Part shown: piece after piece, positions 8,021 to 14,516 of the stretch
Layout of the letters: the number at the start of each line of letters is the position of its first letter
How positions within the stretch are numbered: the stretch's first letter is position 1
NCBI GenBank assembly: GCA_902836725.1
Contig: CADFRV010000019.1
Coordinates: 1-16,716, forward strand
Direction: 5' to 3'
Length of the DNA: 16,716 bases
Source of the DNA: Muribaculaceae bacterium
GTDB taxonomy: Bacteria; Bacteroidota; Bacteroidia; Bacteroidales; Muribaculaceae
The notes under the pieces: model-generated
Told to the model about the DNA's origin: nothing
Databases searched by the model: none
Seen by the model: the letters and a program-made list of their open reading frames with translations, nothing else
Made by a program: the position numbers and the translations under genes

Positions 8021-9769
8021 TCAGATGCCAAGCTCTTTCTTGATCACGTTGATCTTGGCGGCTGCGGCCTCGTTGGCTGCATGATATTCGCTCTTGTCGG
8101 CCATCTTTCCGTGTACCTCGATATAGAATTTGATCTTAGGCTCTGTGCCAGAGGGGCGGATGGATACCTTTGTGCCGTCTTCGGTGAAGAACTGGAGCAC
8201 GTTTGAGGTGGTGGGGAAGTCCATCTTCTCTACCTTGCCGTCGCGCAGGTCTGTCATGTTCAGGTCGGCGTAATCTTTCTTTACCACAACGGTGCTGCCG
8301 CCGAGTTCTTTCGGGGGATTTGCACGGAAGCCCTTCATCATGGCCACGATCTCTTCGGCGCCTGTCTTGCCGGGGCGTACCACAGAGATGCCTTCCTCGC
8401 GTGAGAAACCATACTTGACGTAGATGTCCTGGAGCATTTCCATGAAGCTCATGCCCTTGTCCTTGGCCCATGCCAGGCACTCGGCCATGAGGGAGATGGC
8501 TGAAACGGAGTCTTTGTCGCGGGCGAATTCCTCTGCCAGGAAGCCATAGCTCTCCTCGCCGCCTCCGAGGTAGCGGTTAACACCTTCGTTCTCGCGGATA
8601 ACGGCTGCGATCCACTTGAAGCCGGTGTAGCAGTCGTACATGCGGATGTTGTTGGCGTCGGCTATGCTCTTGATAGTCTCGGTGGTCACGATGGTCTTCA
8701 CGATGTATTCCTTGCCGGTGAGACGTCCGAGCTCGGCGTTGCGGTTCATCAGATAGTTGAGGAGGATCATTACGATCTGGTTGCCGTTTACGAGCACGTA
8801 TTCGCCGTCGGTGTCGCGGATGACACAGCCGATGCGGTCGGCGTCGGGGTCGGAAGCCACAACGAGGTCGGCCTCAACCTCTTTTGCTTTGGCTACAGCC
8901 ATGGCCATGGCCGATGCGTTTTCGGGGTTGGGTGAGTCCACAGTGGGGAAGTCGCCGGATGGCACGTCCTGTTCGGGCACGTGGATAATGTTTGTGAAAC
9001 CGTAGTTCTTGAGCGATTCCGGGATGAGTTTCACGCCTGTGCCGTGGATAGGTGTATAGACGATCTTGAGGTCGCTGTATTTCTTGTTGATCTCCGGGCT
9101 TAGCGAGAGGGTTTTGATGGCGTCGAGATAATCTTTGTCCATCTTGTCGCCGATGATCTCGATGAGATCGGGGTTGCCTTTGAATTTGATCTCGCTGACG
9201 TTCTTGATCTTCTCCACGTTGTTGATGATGTTCACATCATGCGGGGCGATGATCTGGGCGCCGTCTGCCCAGTATGCCTTGTAACCGTTGTATTCTTTGG
9301 GGTTGTGCGATGCGGTGATGTTGACGCCGCTCTGGCAGCCGAGGTGACGGATGGCGAAAGAAAGCTCCGGTGTGGGACGGAAGCTGTCGAACAGATATGC
9401 CTTGATGCCGTTGGCAGAGAAGATGTTGGCGACGATTTCGGCGAATTTACGCGAGTTGTTGCGCACGTCGTGGCCTACAACTACCGATATCTGGGGCATG
9501 TCGGGGAATGCCTCTTTCAGATAGTTGGCCAGACCCTGGGTGGCCGCACCTACGGTGTAGATGTTCATGCGGTTTGTGCCTGCGCCCATGATGCCGCGCA
9601 GACCGCCTGTACCGAATTCCAGATCCTTGTAAAACGATTCGATGAGCTGTGTGGGGTCTTCCGCCTCGAGCATCTGTTTTACCTCGGCGCGGGTGGCCTC
9701 GTCATATTGGTCTGTAAGCCATGCAAGGGCTTTTTCTTTTACGCTTTTAAGCAGTTCCTGGTTGTCCAT
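8021..9769 (-). CDS. Phosphoglucomutase/phosphomannomutase family phospho-sugar mutase
   Basis: A 582-residue alpha-D-phosphohexomutase interconverting hexose 1- and 6-phosphates (glucose or mannose), feeding glycogen, capsule and lipopolysaccharide precursors. The N-terminal FGTGGLRG is at 52-59. The phosphoserine loop TASHNP is at 152-157 with catalytic Ser154, the metal-binding loop DPDADR is at 307-312, the sugar-binding loop GGGEESYGF is at 402-410, and the phosphate-binding loop RPSGTEPKIKF is at 538-548. All four active-site loops are intact. The length of about 580 fits the PGM2-like/ManB long subfamily rather than E. coli ManB (about 456). Glucose or mannose preference cannot be decided by eye. 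It has its own strong promoter, a structured leader and a strong terminator, so it is probably monocistronic. Confidence 0.96.
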   Translation of the reverse strand: MDNQELLKSVKEKALAWLTDQYDEATRAEVKQMLEAEDPTQLIESFYKDLEFGTGGLRGIMGAGTNRMNIYTVGAATQGLANYLKEAFPDMPQISVVVGHDVRNNSRKFAEIVANIFSANGIKAYLFDSFRPTPELSFAIRHLGCQSGVNITASHNPKEYNGYKAYWADGAQIIAPHDVNIINNVEKIKNVSEIKFKGNPDLIEIIGDKMDKDYLDAIKTLSLSPEINKKYSDLKIVYTPIHGTGVKLIPESLKNYGFTNIIHVPEQDVPSGDFPTVDSPNPENASAMAMAVAKAKEVEADLVVASDPDADRIGCVIRDTDGEYVLVNGNQIVMILLNYLMNRNAELGRLTGKEYIVKTIVTTETIKSIADANNIRMYDCYTGFKWIAAVIRENEGVNRYLGGGEESYGFLAEEFARDKDSVSAISLMAECLAWAKDKGMSFMEMLQDIYVKYGFSREEGISVVRPGKTGAEEIVAMMKGFRANPPKELGGSTVVVKKDYADLNMTDLRDGKVEKMDFPTTSNVLQFFTEDGTKVSIRPSGTEPKIKFYIEVHGKMADKSEYHAANEAAAAKINVIKKELGI

Positions 9770-9808
9770 ATATTTGTATGGGATTAAATTGTTTTTCAGT
9801 ATTTATAG

Positions 9809-9837
9809 GTTGCGGAAGTTCCGAGACATTCCGCAAC
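9809..9837 (-). promoter_or_regulatory. Hairpin at the 5' end of the phosphohexomutase leader
   Basis: The arms GTTGCGGAA and TTCCGCAAC are exact complements with an 11-nt loop. The hairpin begins about 2 nt after the start point predicted from the promoter, inside a leader of about 70 nt. It may stabilise the mRNA or act in regulation. It is not followed by a T run, so it is not a simple terminator. No known riboswitch class is recognised. Confidence 0.5.
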
Positions 9838-9845
9838 AGTTAACG

Positions 9846-9877
9846 CAAAGATATTGAATAATAGCAGAACCTGCAAA
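9846..9877 (-). promoter_or_regulatory. Bacteroidetes-type promoter of the phosphohexomutase gene
   Basis: On the minus strand TTTG (9877-9874) is followed after 20 nt by TATCTTTG (9853-9846), a full match to the TTTG-N19/20-TAnnTTTG form. The start point is expected near 9839, about 70 nt before the ATG at 9769. It is the best promoter match in the window. Confidence 0.75.
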
Positions 9878-10021
9878 TATTTTGGGTTAATAGTCTTAAA
9901 TCAGTTAAATAAGCTGTTGTTGTGACACTTGCCAACCCCTTTGTCGGGGTGCTTTTCAAAGCTACAACAATCCTCTTTCTATGATAGTTCCCTTCAGGCA
10001 ATCCCGGAGGGTGCCGTTTTA

Positions 10022-10116
10022 GCCATATTTAAGTTTTCAGAGCGGCAGGAGCATCTCGAACTGGGATGCCATTTGTTCCCCCTGTGGCCAATTGTTTTAA
10101 GATCAGGAAATATGGC
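10022..10116. repeat. 9-bp inverted repeat framing a possible structured segment
   Basis: GCCATATTT (10022-10030) and AAATATGGC (10108-10116) are exact reverse complements 77 nt apart. Between them is a small stem GCATC/GATGC with a loop containing GTTCGA. It could close a long-range RNA stem on either strand, but no promoter with both boxes was found beside it. Confidence 0.3.
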
Positions 10117-10119
10117 AAA

Positions 10120-10154
10120 GCGCTGCGCAGGATCTATGGATTCCTGCACAGCGC
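10120..10154 (-). terminator. Terminator-like hairpin after the DUF3332 gene
   Basis: The arms GCGCTGCGCAGGA (10120-10132) and TCCTGCACAGCGC (10142-10154) pair over 13 positions with one G-U wobble in RNA and a 9-nt loop. On the minus strand the stem starts 24 nt after the DUF3332 stop and is followed by a weak U tract, CTTTGCC. The strong GC stem makes a terminator likely even though the T run is poor. Confidence 0.65.
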
Positions 10155-10178
10155 CTGTAGGGTGTCTTCGGGGGGAGA

Positions 10179-10724
10179 TCAGCGTGCCGCCCACATGCTT
10201 GCTACTGCACTTTCGCGGTAGGCCATCAGACCTTCCTGGCTAAGCTCCACAAGCGAGTATGAGCCATCGGCGTTGATCATGTTCACGTGGGTGTCGTCCA
10301 CGAATGTCATGAAGGTGACGGTGCTGTCTCCGGCTGTCACACTCCAGCTCTTTTCATCCTGGTCGAAGTCAAGACGCACGACAGAGCCGTCGTTTTTCGA
10401 TGTGATGGTGTAGCCTTTGCCGTCGCATTCCACAAGGTATTCGCCGTCATGGCCTTTGATCACTTTTGTGCCCATGGCCACGGGGTTGCTTCCGCTCCAG
10501 AATTCCACAGAGTTGAGCACGAGCAGGTCTGCTACGGAGGTCACTTCATACACGGGTATCACCCAGAATGCGAAGAACACGAGTTCGTTAAGAAACTTGT
10601 TGCCGATCTGGTTGTTCCAGTTAAGCAGTTTGTTGGTCAGGGCAAAGCTGCCGATGCATGAGGAGAACATCATTGAGCCGGCAAGTGCGGCCACAATTCC
10701 TACTGAAAGATACTTTTTTCTCAT
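10179..10724 (-). CDS. DUF3332 family lipoprotein of unknown function
   Basis: A 181-residue protein starting MRKKYLSVGIVAALAGSM; I chose the ATG at 10724 over an in-frame TTG two codons upstream. It has a lipoprotein-type signal ending FSSC (Cys23 predicted to be lipidated; Phe at -3 is slightly unusual). Next comes a long hydrophobic, tryptophan-containing segment at about 27-75 with NWNNQIGNKFLNELVFFAFW and the motif EFWSGSNP, which I recognise from the Bacteroidetes DUF3332 family. The rest (about 80-181) looks like beta strands with a turn-rich KNDGS/DGSYSL pattern. Function is unknown. The hydrophobic stretch after the lipid anchor could insert into or lie on a membrane (inference). It lies 61 nt after the MltF-like gene and ends before a terminator-like hairpin, so the two may share a transcript. 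Confidence 0.85.
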   Translation of the reverse strand: MRKKYLSVGIVAALAGSMMFSSCIGSFALTNKLLNWNNQIGNKFLNELVFFAFWVIPVYEVTSVADLLVLNSVEFWSGSNPVAMGTKVIKGHDGEYLVECDGKGYTITSKNDGSVVRLDFDQDEKSWSVTAGDSTVTFMTFVDDTHVNMINADGSYSLVELSQEGLMAYRESAVASMWAAR

Positions 10725-10785
10725 ATCCAATGTATTGAAACGTTTAGTCTGTATTTTTTTGTCGGCACCGCTTCCCTCCGGAGCG

Positions 10786-12219
10786 CTATGCCACAGGTAC
10801 TTTTTTCTTTAGTTTGTCATAGAACGACATGACGTTGCGCACATAGGCCACAGTCTCTCGTCCTCTGAAATATCCCGCCTTGCATACAGGATCCGAATAA
10901 TATTCCGGATTGGCCTTCATCAGCAATGCCTGCTCCACGTTACCGCTCCATACCTGCGGATTCTTTCCGTATTTCTTGGCAAGTGCAATGGCATCGTAAA
11001 CATGCGCTATTCCGGAGTTGTATGCCGCGACAACAAATTTCAGGCGTTCCTGGGGATCGCTGACTTTCTTTGAAAGCGATTTGTCGAGGTCGGCGAGTAT
11101 GCGGCCGGCCGCTTCTATGTTGGCCTGCGGGTTGGTGATCTTTGATGACGGCAGTCCGTAGGCGCGTGCCGTGCGGGGCATGATCTGCATTATCCCGCGC
11201 GCCCCGGCCCATGATACCCTTGTGCTGTCGAAGTGGCTTTCGTGATAGCCCTGAGCTGCCATCAGGCGCCAGTCCAAGCCCGATTTTTTTGCAGATTCCT
11301 TGAAGAAGGTATCGAAGGGGGAGATGTATCCTTTCGATATGTCGAGTGTGAAAGTGCCGTCGTCGTTTTTAGCTCTCTCGAAATAACGTTTCAGCAGTTC
11401 GGCCTGTTTACGGCGCGGTGTCTCGAGTGCGAAATAGTTGTCGATGCTGTCTGCAAGCCACCGGTTGTCGAGAGCCACCGCCCATTGCGACAGCTGCGGG
11501 AAACTCAGCGGAAGCGATATATCGAGATCGCGGTGATATGTCTTGTTGATGCGGGCGATGTCGTCGTCAACTACTGTCAGGGGTATCTGGCCGTCAGACA
11601 CCATGTCGATGAGGTCCTCGGTGATGAGAGTGTCCCGGTCTATGACATGGATATGTATTCCTCCTCCGAGTTCCTCGTTCAGATTCTCCAGGCGGTACTG
11701 GTACTTGGACTCCGCTTCCACATAGATATGCTCTCCTACTAGTTCGGTCACGTCGGTTATCAGCCGCCGGTTCTCCTTCTTGGGCTGCACGAGCACCTGG
11801 TGCGTGAAATTCTTCGGGCCGCAGGGGAGCACTCTCTTGCGGAACTCGGAAGTGACTGGCACCTCATATGCCAGCAGGTCCACTTCTCCCGAGTCAAGCA
11901 TCTCTATCATCTTTTGCAGCGAAGGGGCCACTTTCAGCTCCACTTCCATCCCCTTGTCGGCCGCCATCTGTTTGAGCAGGGAGTAGTCGTAGCCCATCGG
12001 CTCGTCGCGGTAAATGAAATATGATGTCGGGCTGTAGAGGGTGGCCACGCGGATGGTGTCGGGCAACGTGTATTTTTTCTCCTCTTCCGGCGCCTGTGGT
12101 TTCTTTCCCTGGCACGCGGCTATGCATATGGCGGCAAGAAAGCAGAGCATGACCGGAAGCCATGCCTGATGCCCCGCTGCATGGGGCTCCTGTCTTGTCT
12201 TGTCGCTGTTATGGTTCAA
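10786..12219 (-). CDS. mltF: MltF-like membrane-bound lytic murein transglycosylase (lipoprotein)
   Basis: A two-domain envelope enzyme that cleaves peptidoglycan glycan strands to 1,6-anhydro products. After a lipobox IAAC (Cys36) comes a solute-binding-protein-like domain (about 52-285; TIRVATLYSPTSYF, GYDYSLLKQMA, GEVDLLAYEVPVT). The GH23/SLT domain follows (about 298-460). Its catalytic glutamate is Glu327 in QGYHESHF, followed by GARGIMQIMP (339-348) and the late AYNSG (399-403). This order is that of E. coli MltF (518 residues). The start is uncertain. The TTG at 12219 gives 477 residues and a 23-residue polar stretch before the signal. The first in-frame ATG, at 12150, would leave a 12-residue signal without a positive charge. 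I favour the TTG. No promoter box was found, and a terminator-like stem separates it from purM. Confidence 0.9.
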   Translation of the reverse strand: MNHNSDKTRQEPHAAGHQAWLPVMLCFLAAICIAACQGKKPQAPEEEKKYTLPDTIRVATLYSPTSYFIYRDEPMGYDYSLLKQMAADKGMEVELKVAPSLQKMIEMLDSGEVDLLAYEVPVTSEFRKRVLPCGPKNFTHQVLVQPKKENRRLITDVTELVGEHIYVEAESKYQYRLENLNEELGGGIHIHVIDRDTLITEDLIDMVSDGQIPLTVVDDDIARINKTYHRDLDISLPLSFPQLSQWAVALDNRWLADSIDNYFALETPRRKQAELLKRYFERAKNDDGTFTLDISKGYISPFDTFFKESAKKSGLDWRLMAAQGYHESHFDSTRVSWAGARGIMQIMPRTARAYGLPSSKITNPQANIEAAGRILADLDKSLSKKVSDPQERLKFVVAAYNSGIAHVYDAIALAKKYGKNPQVWSGNVEQALLMKANPEYYSDPVCKAGYFRGRETVAYVRNVMSFYDKLKKKVPVA

Positions 12220-12245
12220 GCGGAAAAATCGGTTAGAAAACGACG

Positions 12246-12287
12246 CGACCCCGCGTCTTCCTTATAACAAACGAAGGCACGGGGTCG
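12246..12287 (-). terminator. Terminator-like hairpin after purM
   Basis: The arms CGACCCCGCGTCTTC (12246-12260) and GAAGGCACGGGGTCG (12273-12287) pair along most of their length, with an uninterrupted 8-bp CGACCCCG/CGGGGTCG base, one G-U wobble and one mismatch. The loop is 12 nt. On the minus strand the stem starts 18 nt after the purM stop and is followed by CGTCGTTTTC. Confidence 0.72.
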
Positions 12288-12305
12288 GTTCACTCTTCGT
12301 GCGCC

Positions 12306-13475
12306 TCAATATGTGAATTCGCCGTATTCGGAAGTGATGGTAAGGCGGTTGCTCTCGCAGTTCTCCACATGTCCTATCACTCTCGCATCGATGTTGAAGC
12401 TGCGCGATATCTCAATGACCTGCTGGGCTTTGGACGCGGGGAGATAGATTTCCATGCGGTGTCCCATGTTGAACACCTTGTACATTTCGGCCCAGTCAGT
12501 GCCGGATTGCTCGCGTATCAGGCGGAAAAGCGGCGGTATGGGGAACATGTTGTCCTTTATCACATGTTTGTTTTCGACGAAGTGCATCACTTTGGTCTGT
12601 GCGCCACCTGTACAGTGCACCATGCCGTGGATTTCGGGACGCATCTCCTCAAGGAGTTTCTTGATCACCGGCGCATAGGTGCGGGTGGGGGAGAGCACGA
12701 GTTTTCCGGCGCAGACGGGTGCGCCGTCCACACTGTCGGTAAGTTTCTTCGCGCCGCTGTAGATCAGTTCGCGGGGTATGGCGGAGTCGAATGTCTCGGG
12801 ATATTTCTCGGCAACCGAATGGTCGAACACGTCGTGGCGTGCCGAGGTGAGGCCGTTGCTTCCCATGCCGCCGTTGTATTCTGTCTCATATGTGGCCTGT
12901 CCGAAAGATGCCAGACCCACGATTACGTCGCCGTCGGCAATGTCGGCGTTGTTTATGACGTCGGCACGGCGCATGCGTGTGGTCACTGTGGAATCTACGA
13001 TTATGGTGCGCACGAGGTCGCCTACGTCGGCGGTCTCGCCACCTGTGCCGTAGATCTCCACGCCATATCCGCGCATGGTCTCGAGCAGCTCCTCGGTGCC
13101 GTTGATTATGGCGGCTATTACTTCGCCGGGTATGAGGCGTTTGTTACGTCCGATTGTGGAAGAGACGAGCATGCGGTTTGTGGCACCCACGCAGAGGAGG
13201 TCGTCCACGTTCATTATCAGTGCATCCTGTGCAATTCCTTTCCATACGCCGAGATCGCCTGTCTCTTTCCAGTATGCATAGGCAAGCGACGATTTGGTGC
13301 CGGCGCCGTCGGCGTGCATTATGTTGCACCATTCAGGGTCTCCTCCCAGAATGTCGGGAATGATTTTGCAGAAAGCCTTGGGGAAAATGCCCTTGTCGAC
13401 ATTTTTAATGGCTGCATGAACATCTTCTTTGGCAGCGGATACTCCGCGCAGGTCGTAACGTTGTGATGATGCCAT
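12306..13475 (-). CDS. purM: Phosphoribosylformylglycinamidine cyclo-ligase (AIR synthase), Bacteroidetes type
   Basis: The 389-residue enzyme closes the imidazole ring of aminoimidazole ribonucleotide with ATP in purine synthesis. I chose the ATG at 13475 (MASSQRYDLRGVSAAKEDVH); a longer frame would run 186 nt upstream into cdsA. AIRS-type motifs are seen: ADGAGTKSSLA at 55-65, NVDDLLCVGA at 89-98 and GGETADV at 145-151 in the N-terminal domain; SPTRTY at 262-267, HCTGGAQTK at 287-295 and EMYKVFNMGHRM at 330-341 in the C-terminal domain. It is longer than E. coli PurM (345), and the classical N-terminal SYKDAGVD motif is replaced by RYDLRGVSAAKEDVH. This fits the divergent clade usual in Bacteroidetes and could also be annotated 'AIR synthase-related'. 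It starts 67 nt after the cdsA stop. Confidence 0.92.
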   Translation of the reverse strand: MASSQRYDLRGVSAAKEDVHAAIKNVDKGIFPKAFCKIIPDILGGDPEWCNIMHADGAGTKSSLAYAYWKETGDLGVWKGIAQDALIMNVDDLLCVGATNRMLVSSTIGRNKRLIPGEVIAAIINGTEELLETMRGYGVEIYGTGGETADVGDLVRTIIVDSTVTTRMRRADVINNADIADGDVIVGLASFGQATYETEYNGGMGSNGLTSARHDVFDHSVAEKYPETFDSAIPRELIYSGAKKLTDSVDGAPVCAGKLVLSPTRTYAPVIKKLLEEMRPEIHGMVHCTGGAQTKVMHFVENKHVIKDNMFPIPPLFRLIREQSGTDWAEMYKVFNMGHRMEIYLPASKAQQVIEISRSFNIDARVIGHVENCESNRLTITSEYGEFTY

Positions 13476-13542
13476 CGGTATAAATGTGAATATTTTTTGA
13501 ATACTTACTTGAATGCTTCTTGAAATGGAGCGGGCCCCGGGA

Positions 13543-14379
13543 TCAGAAGAACCGGATGGCCAGCAGATAGAGGAAGAGTGCCGGTGTGACAAGCAGGAGG
13601 GAGTCGATGCGGTCGAGAATGCCTCCGTGGCCGGGGAGCAGGTTCCCGGAATCCTTGACACCGAGTGAGCGTTTGATCATGGACTCCACAAGGTCGCCCC
13701 ATGTGCCGAACACGCATACCACGGCGCCCATGCCGAGAAGCTCCCAGAGGTTCATGCCGTTGAAAATCCCCGAGCTATAGAAATAGAAGCAGGCCGATGC
13801 GATCAGGCAGAAGACGAGGCCCCCGAAGAAACCTTCCCATGATTTTTTCGGAGAGATGCGCTCGAAGAGCTTGTGGCGTCCCAGGAGCGATCCCACACAG
13901 AATGCTCCGGTGTCGCTGAGCCAGATGAGGATGAACATGGCCAGGATAACATACATGCCATAGCTATGGTACATGAAGCTCAGAAGTCCGAGCGGCATTA
14001 TCACATATATCTGACCCATAAGGGAGTGTGCCAGATGGGTGAGGGGATTGCCGTCCTGCACATACAGCTGGCAGACGAATCGCAGGATGAAATATGCGAG
14101 GTAGAGCATGAGAAACAGCACCGTGGAGGATGTGCATCCTACGAATGTGGCCGGAGCGGGCGACATTGCCGTAAGAAACAGTATGCCTCCGATAAGATCC
14201 AGCAGACGGGTTGTGTTTGACACGAAGTTCTTGTTGGATATGCGTATGAACTCATTAAGTCCGAGGATGCCGAACAGTATCGTGAGACCCCAGAAAAACC
14301 ATCCCCCCATGAACACCGCGCCTACAATCACGGCTATGTAGAGAATGCCGGTAATGAGGCGGGTAAGTACATTTTTCAT
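13543..14379 (-). CDS. cdsA: Phosphatidate cytidylyltransferase (CDP-diacylglycerol synthase)
   Basis: A 278-residue integral membrane enzyme that makes CDP-diacylglycerol from CTP and phosphatidic acid, the branch point for phosphatidylethanolamine and anionic phospholipids. I chose the ATG at 14379 (MKNVLTRLITGILYI); an open frame reaches the end of the protease gene but lacks family features there. Seven or eight hydrophobic segments span most of the length. Family motifs are LIWLSDTGAF near 151-160, ERISPKKSWEGFFGG at about 173-187 and the C-terminal CDP-alcohol signature from about 233 to 260, with SMIKRSLGVKDSGNLLPGHG and then GILDRIDS; its Asp, Gly and Asp-Arg pair are all present. It is followed 67 nt later by purM. 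It is not next to ftsH within this window. Confidence 0.95.
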   Translation of the reverse strand: MKNVLTRLITGILYIAVIVGAVFMGGWFFWGLTILFGILGLNEFIRISNKNFVSNTTRLLDLIGGILFLTAMSPAPATFVGCTSSTVLFLMLYLAYFILRFVCQLYVQDGNPLTHLAHSLMGQIYVIMPLGLLSFMYHSYGMYVILAMFILIWLSDTGAFCVGSLLGRHKLFERISPKKSWEGFFGGLVFCLIASACFYFYSSGIFNGMNLWELLGMGAVVCVFGTWGDLVESMIKRSLGVKDSGNLLPGHGGILDRIDSLLLVTPALFLYLLAIRFF

Positions 14380-14469
14380 ATGTGCAAATGTTTGGATATT
14401 AATGCTTTGAAATGTGCTGTGTTTCCATGCCGCGACATTGGCGCAGGATGACATTCCATTTGGAGATAA

Positions 14470-14477
14470 CAAATTTA
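14470..14477 (-). promoter_or_regulatory. Possible -7 box of a cdsA promoter
   Basis: TAAATTTG on the minus strand matches TAnnTTTG. The -33 side is weak: a GTTG lies 22 nt upstream instead of TTTG at 19-20. Transcription would start near 14463, about 84 nt before the cdsA ATG, in the 137-nt gap after the protease gene. Confidence 0.35.
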
Positions 14478-14516
14478 GGCATTTATTTCCATTCGCGTGC
14501 AACTTTGGATTAAAAA

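Larger units (their letters stand above)
9770..10178. other. 409-nt non-coding interval between DUF3332 and the phosphohexomutase
   Basis: No credible gene is seen here; the short frames on both strands have no family features. In transcription order it contains the DUF3332 terminator stem (10154-10120), a segment framed by an inverted repeat (10116-10022) with a small inner stem GCATC/GATGC (10047-10069 area), a short CCCC/GGGG hairpin near 9933-9952, an AT-rich stretch, the mutase promoter (9877-9846) and the mutase leader. A lone -7-like TAGCTTTG (9964-9957) lacks a -33 partner. Confidence 0.6.

Noticed and set aside
9957..9964. A second phosphohexomutase promoter (TAGCTTTG on the minus strand)
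   Set aside because: It matches the -7 consensus, but there is no TTTG-like element 19-20 nt upstream.
10045..10070. A GTTCGA loop resembling a tRNA T-arm
   Set aside because: The stem is only 5 bp with a 9-nt loop, and no acceptor, anticodon or D-arm can be built around it.
10764..10785. A small hairpin after the MltF-like gene as a terminator
   Set aside because: The stem is about 6 bp with a bulge and is followed by A residues, not T, on the transcribed strand.
12369..13466. A 365-codon open frame on the plus strand opposite purM
   Set aside because: It is the antisense shadow of a well-supported gene: rich in His, Cys and Val, with no recognisable domain and no independent promoter.
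13476..13661. Upstream extension of the purM frame into cdsA
   Set aside because: The added 62 residues are low-complexity Ser/Pro-rich shadow sequence of cdsA; the recognised N-terminus starts at 13475.
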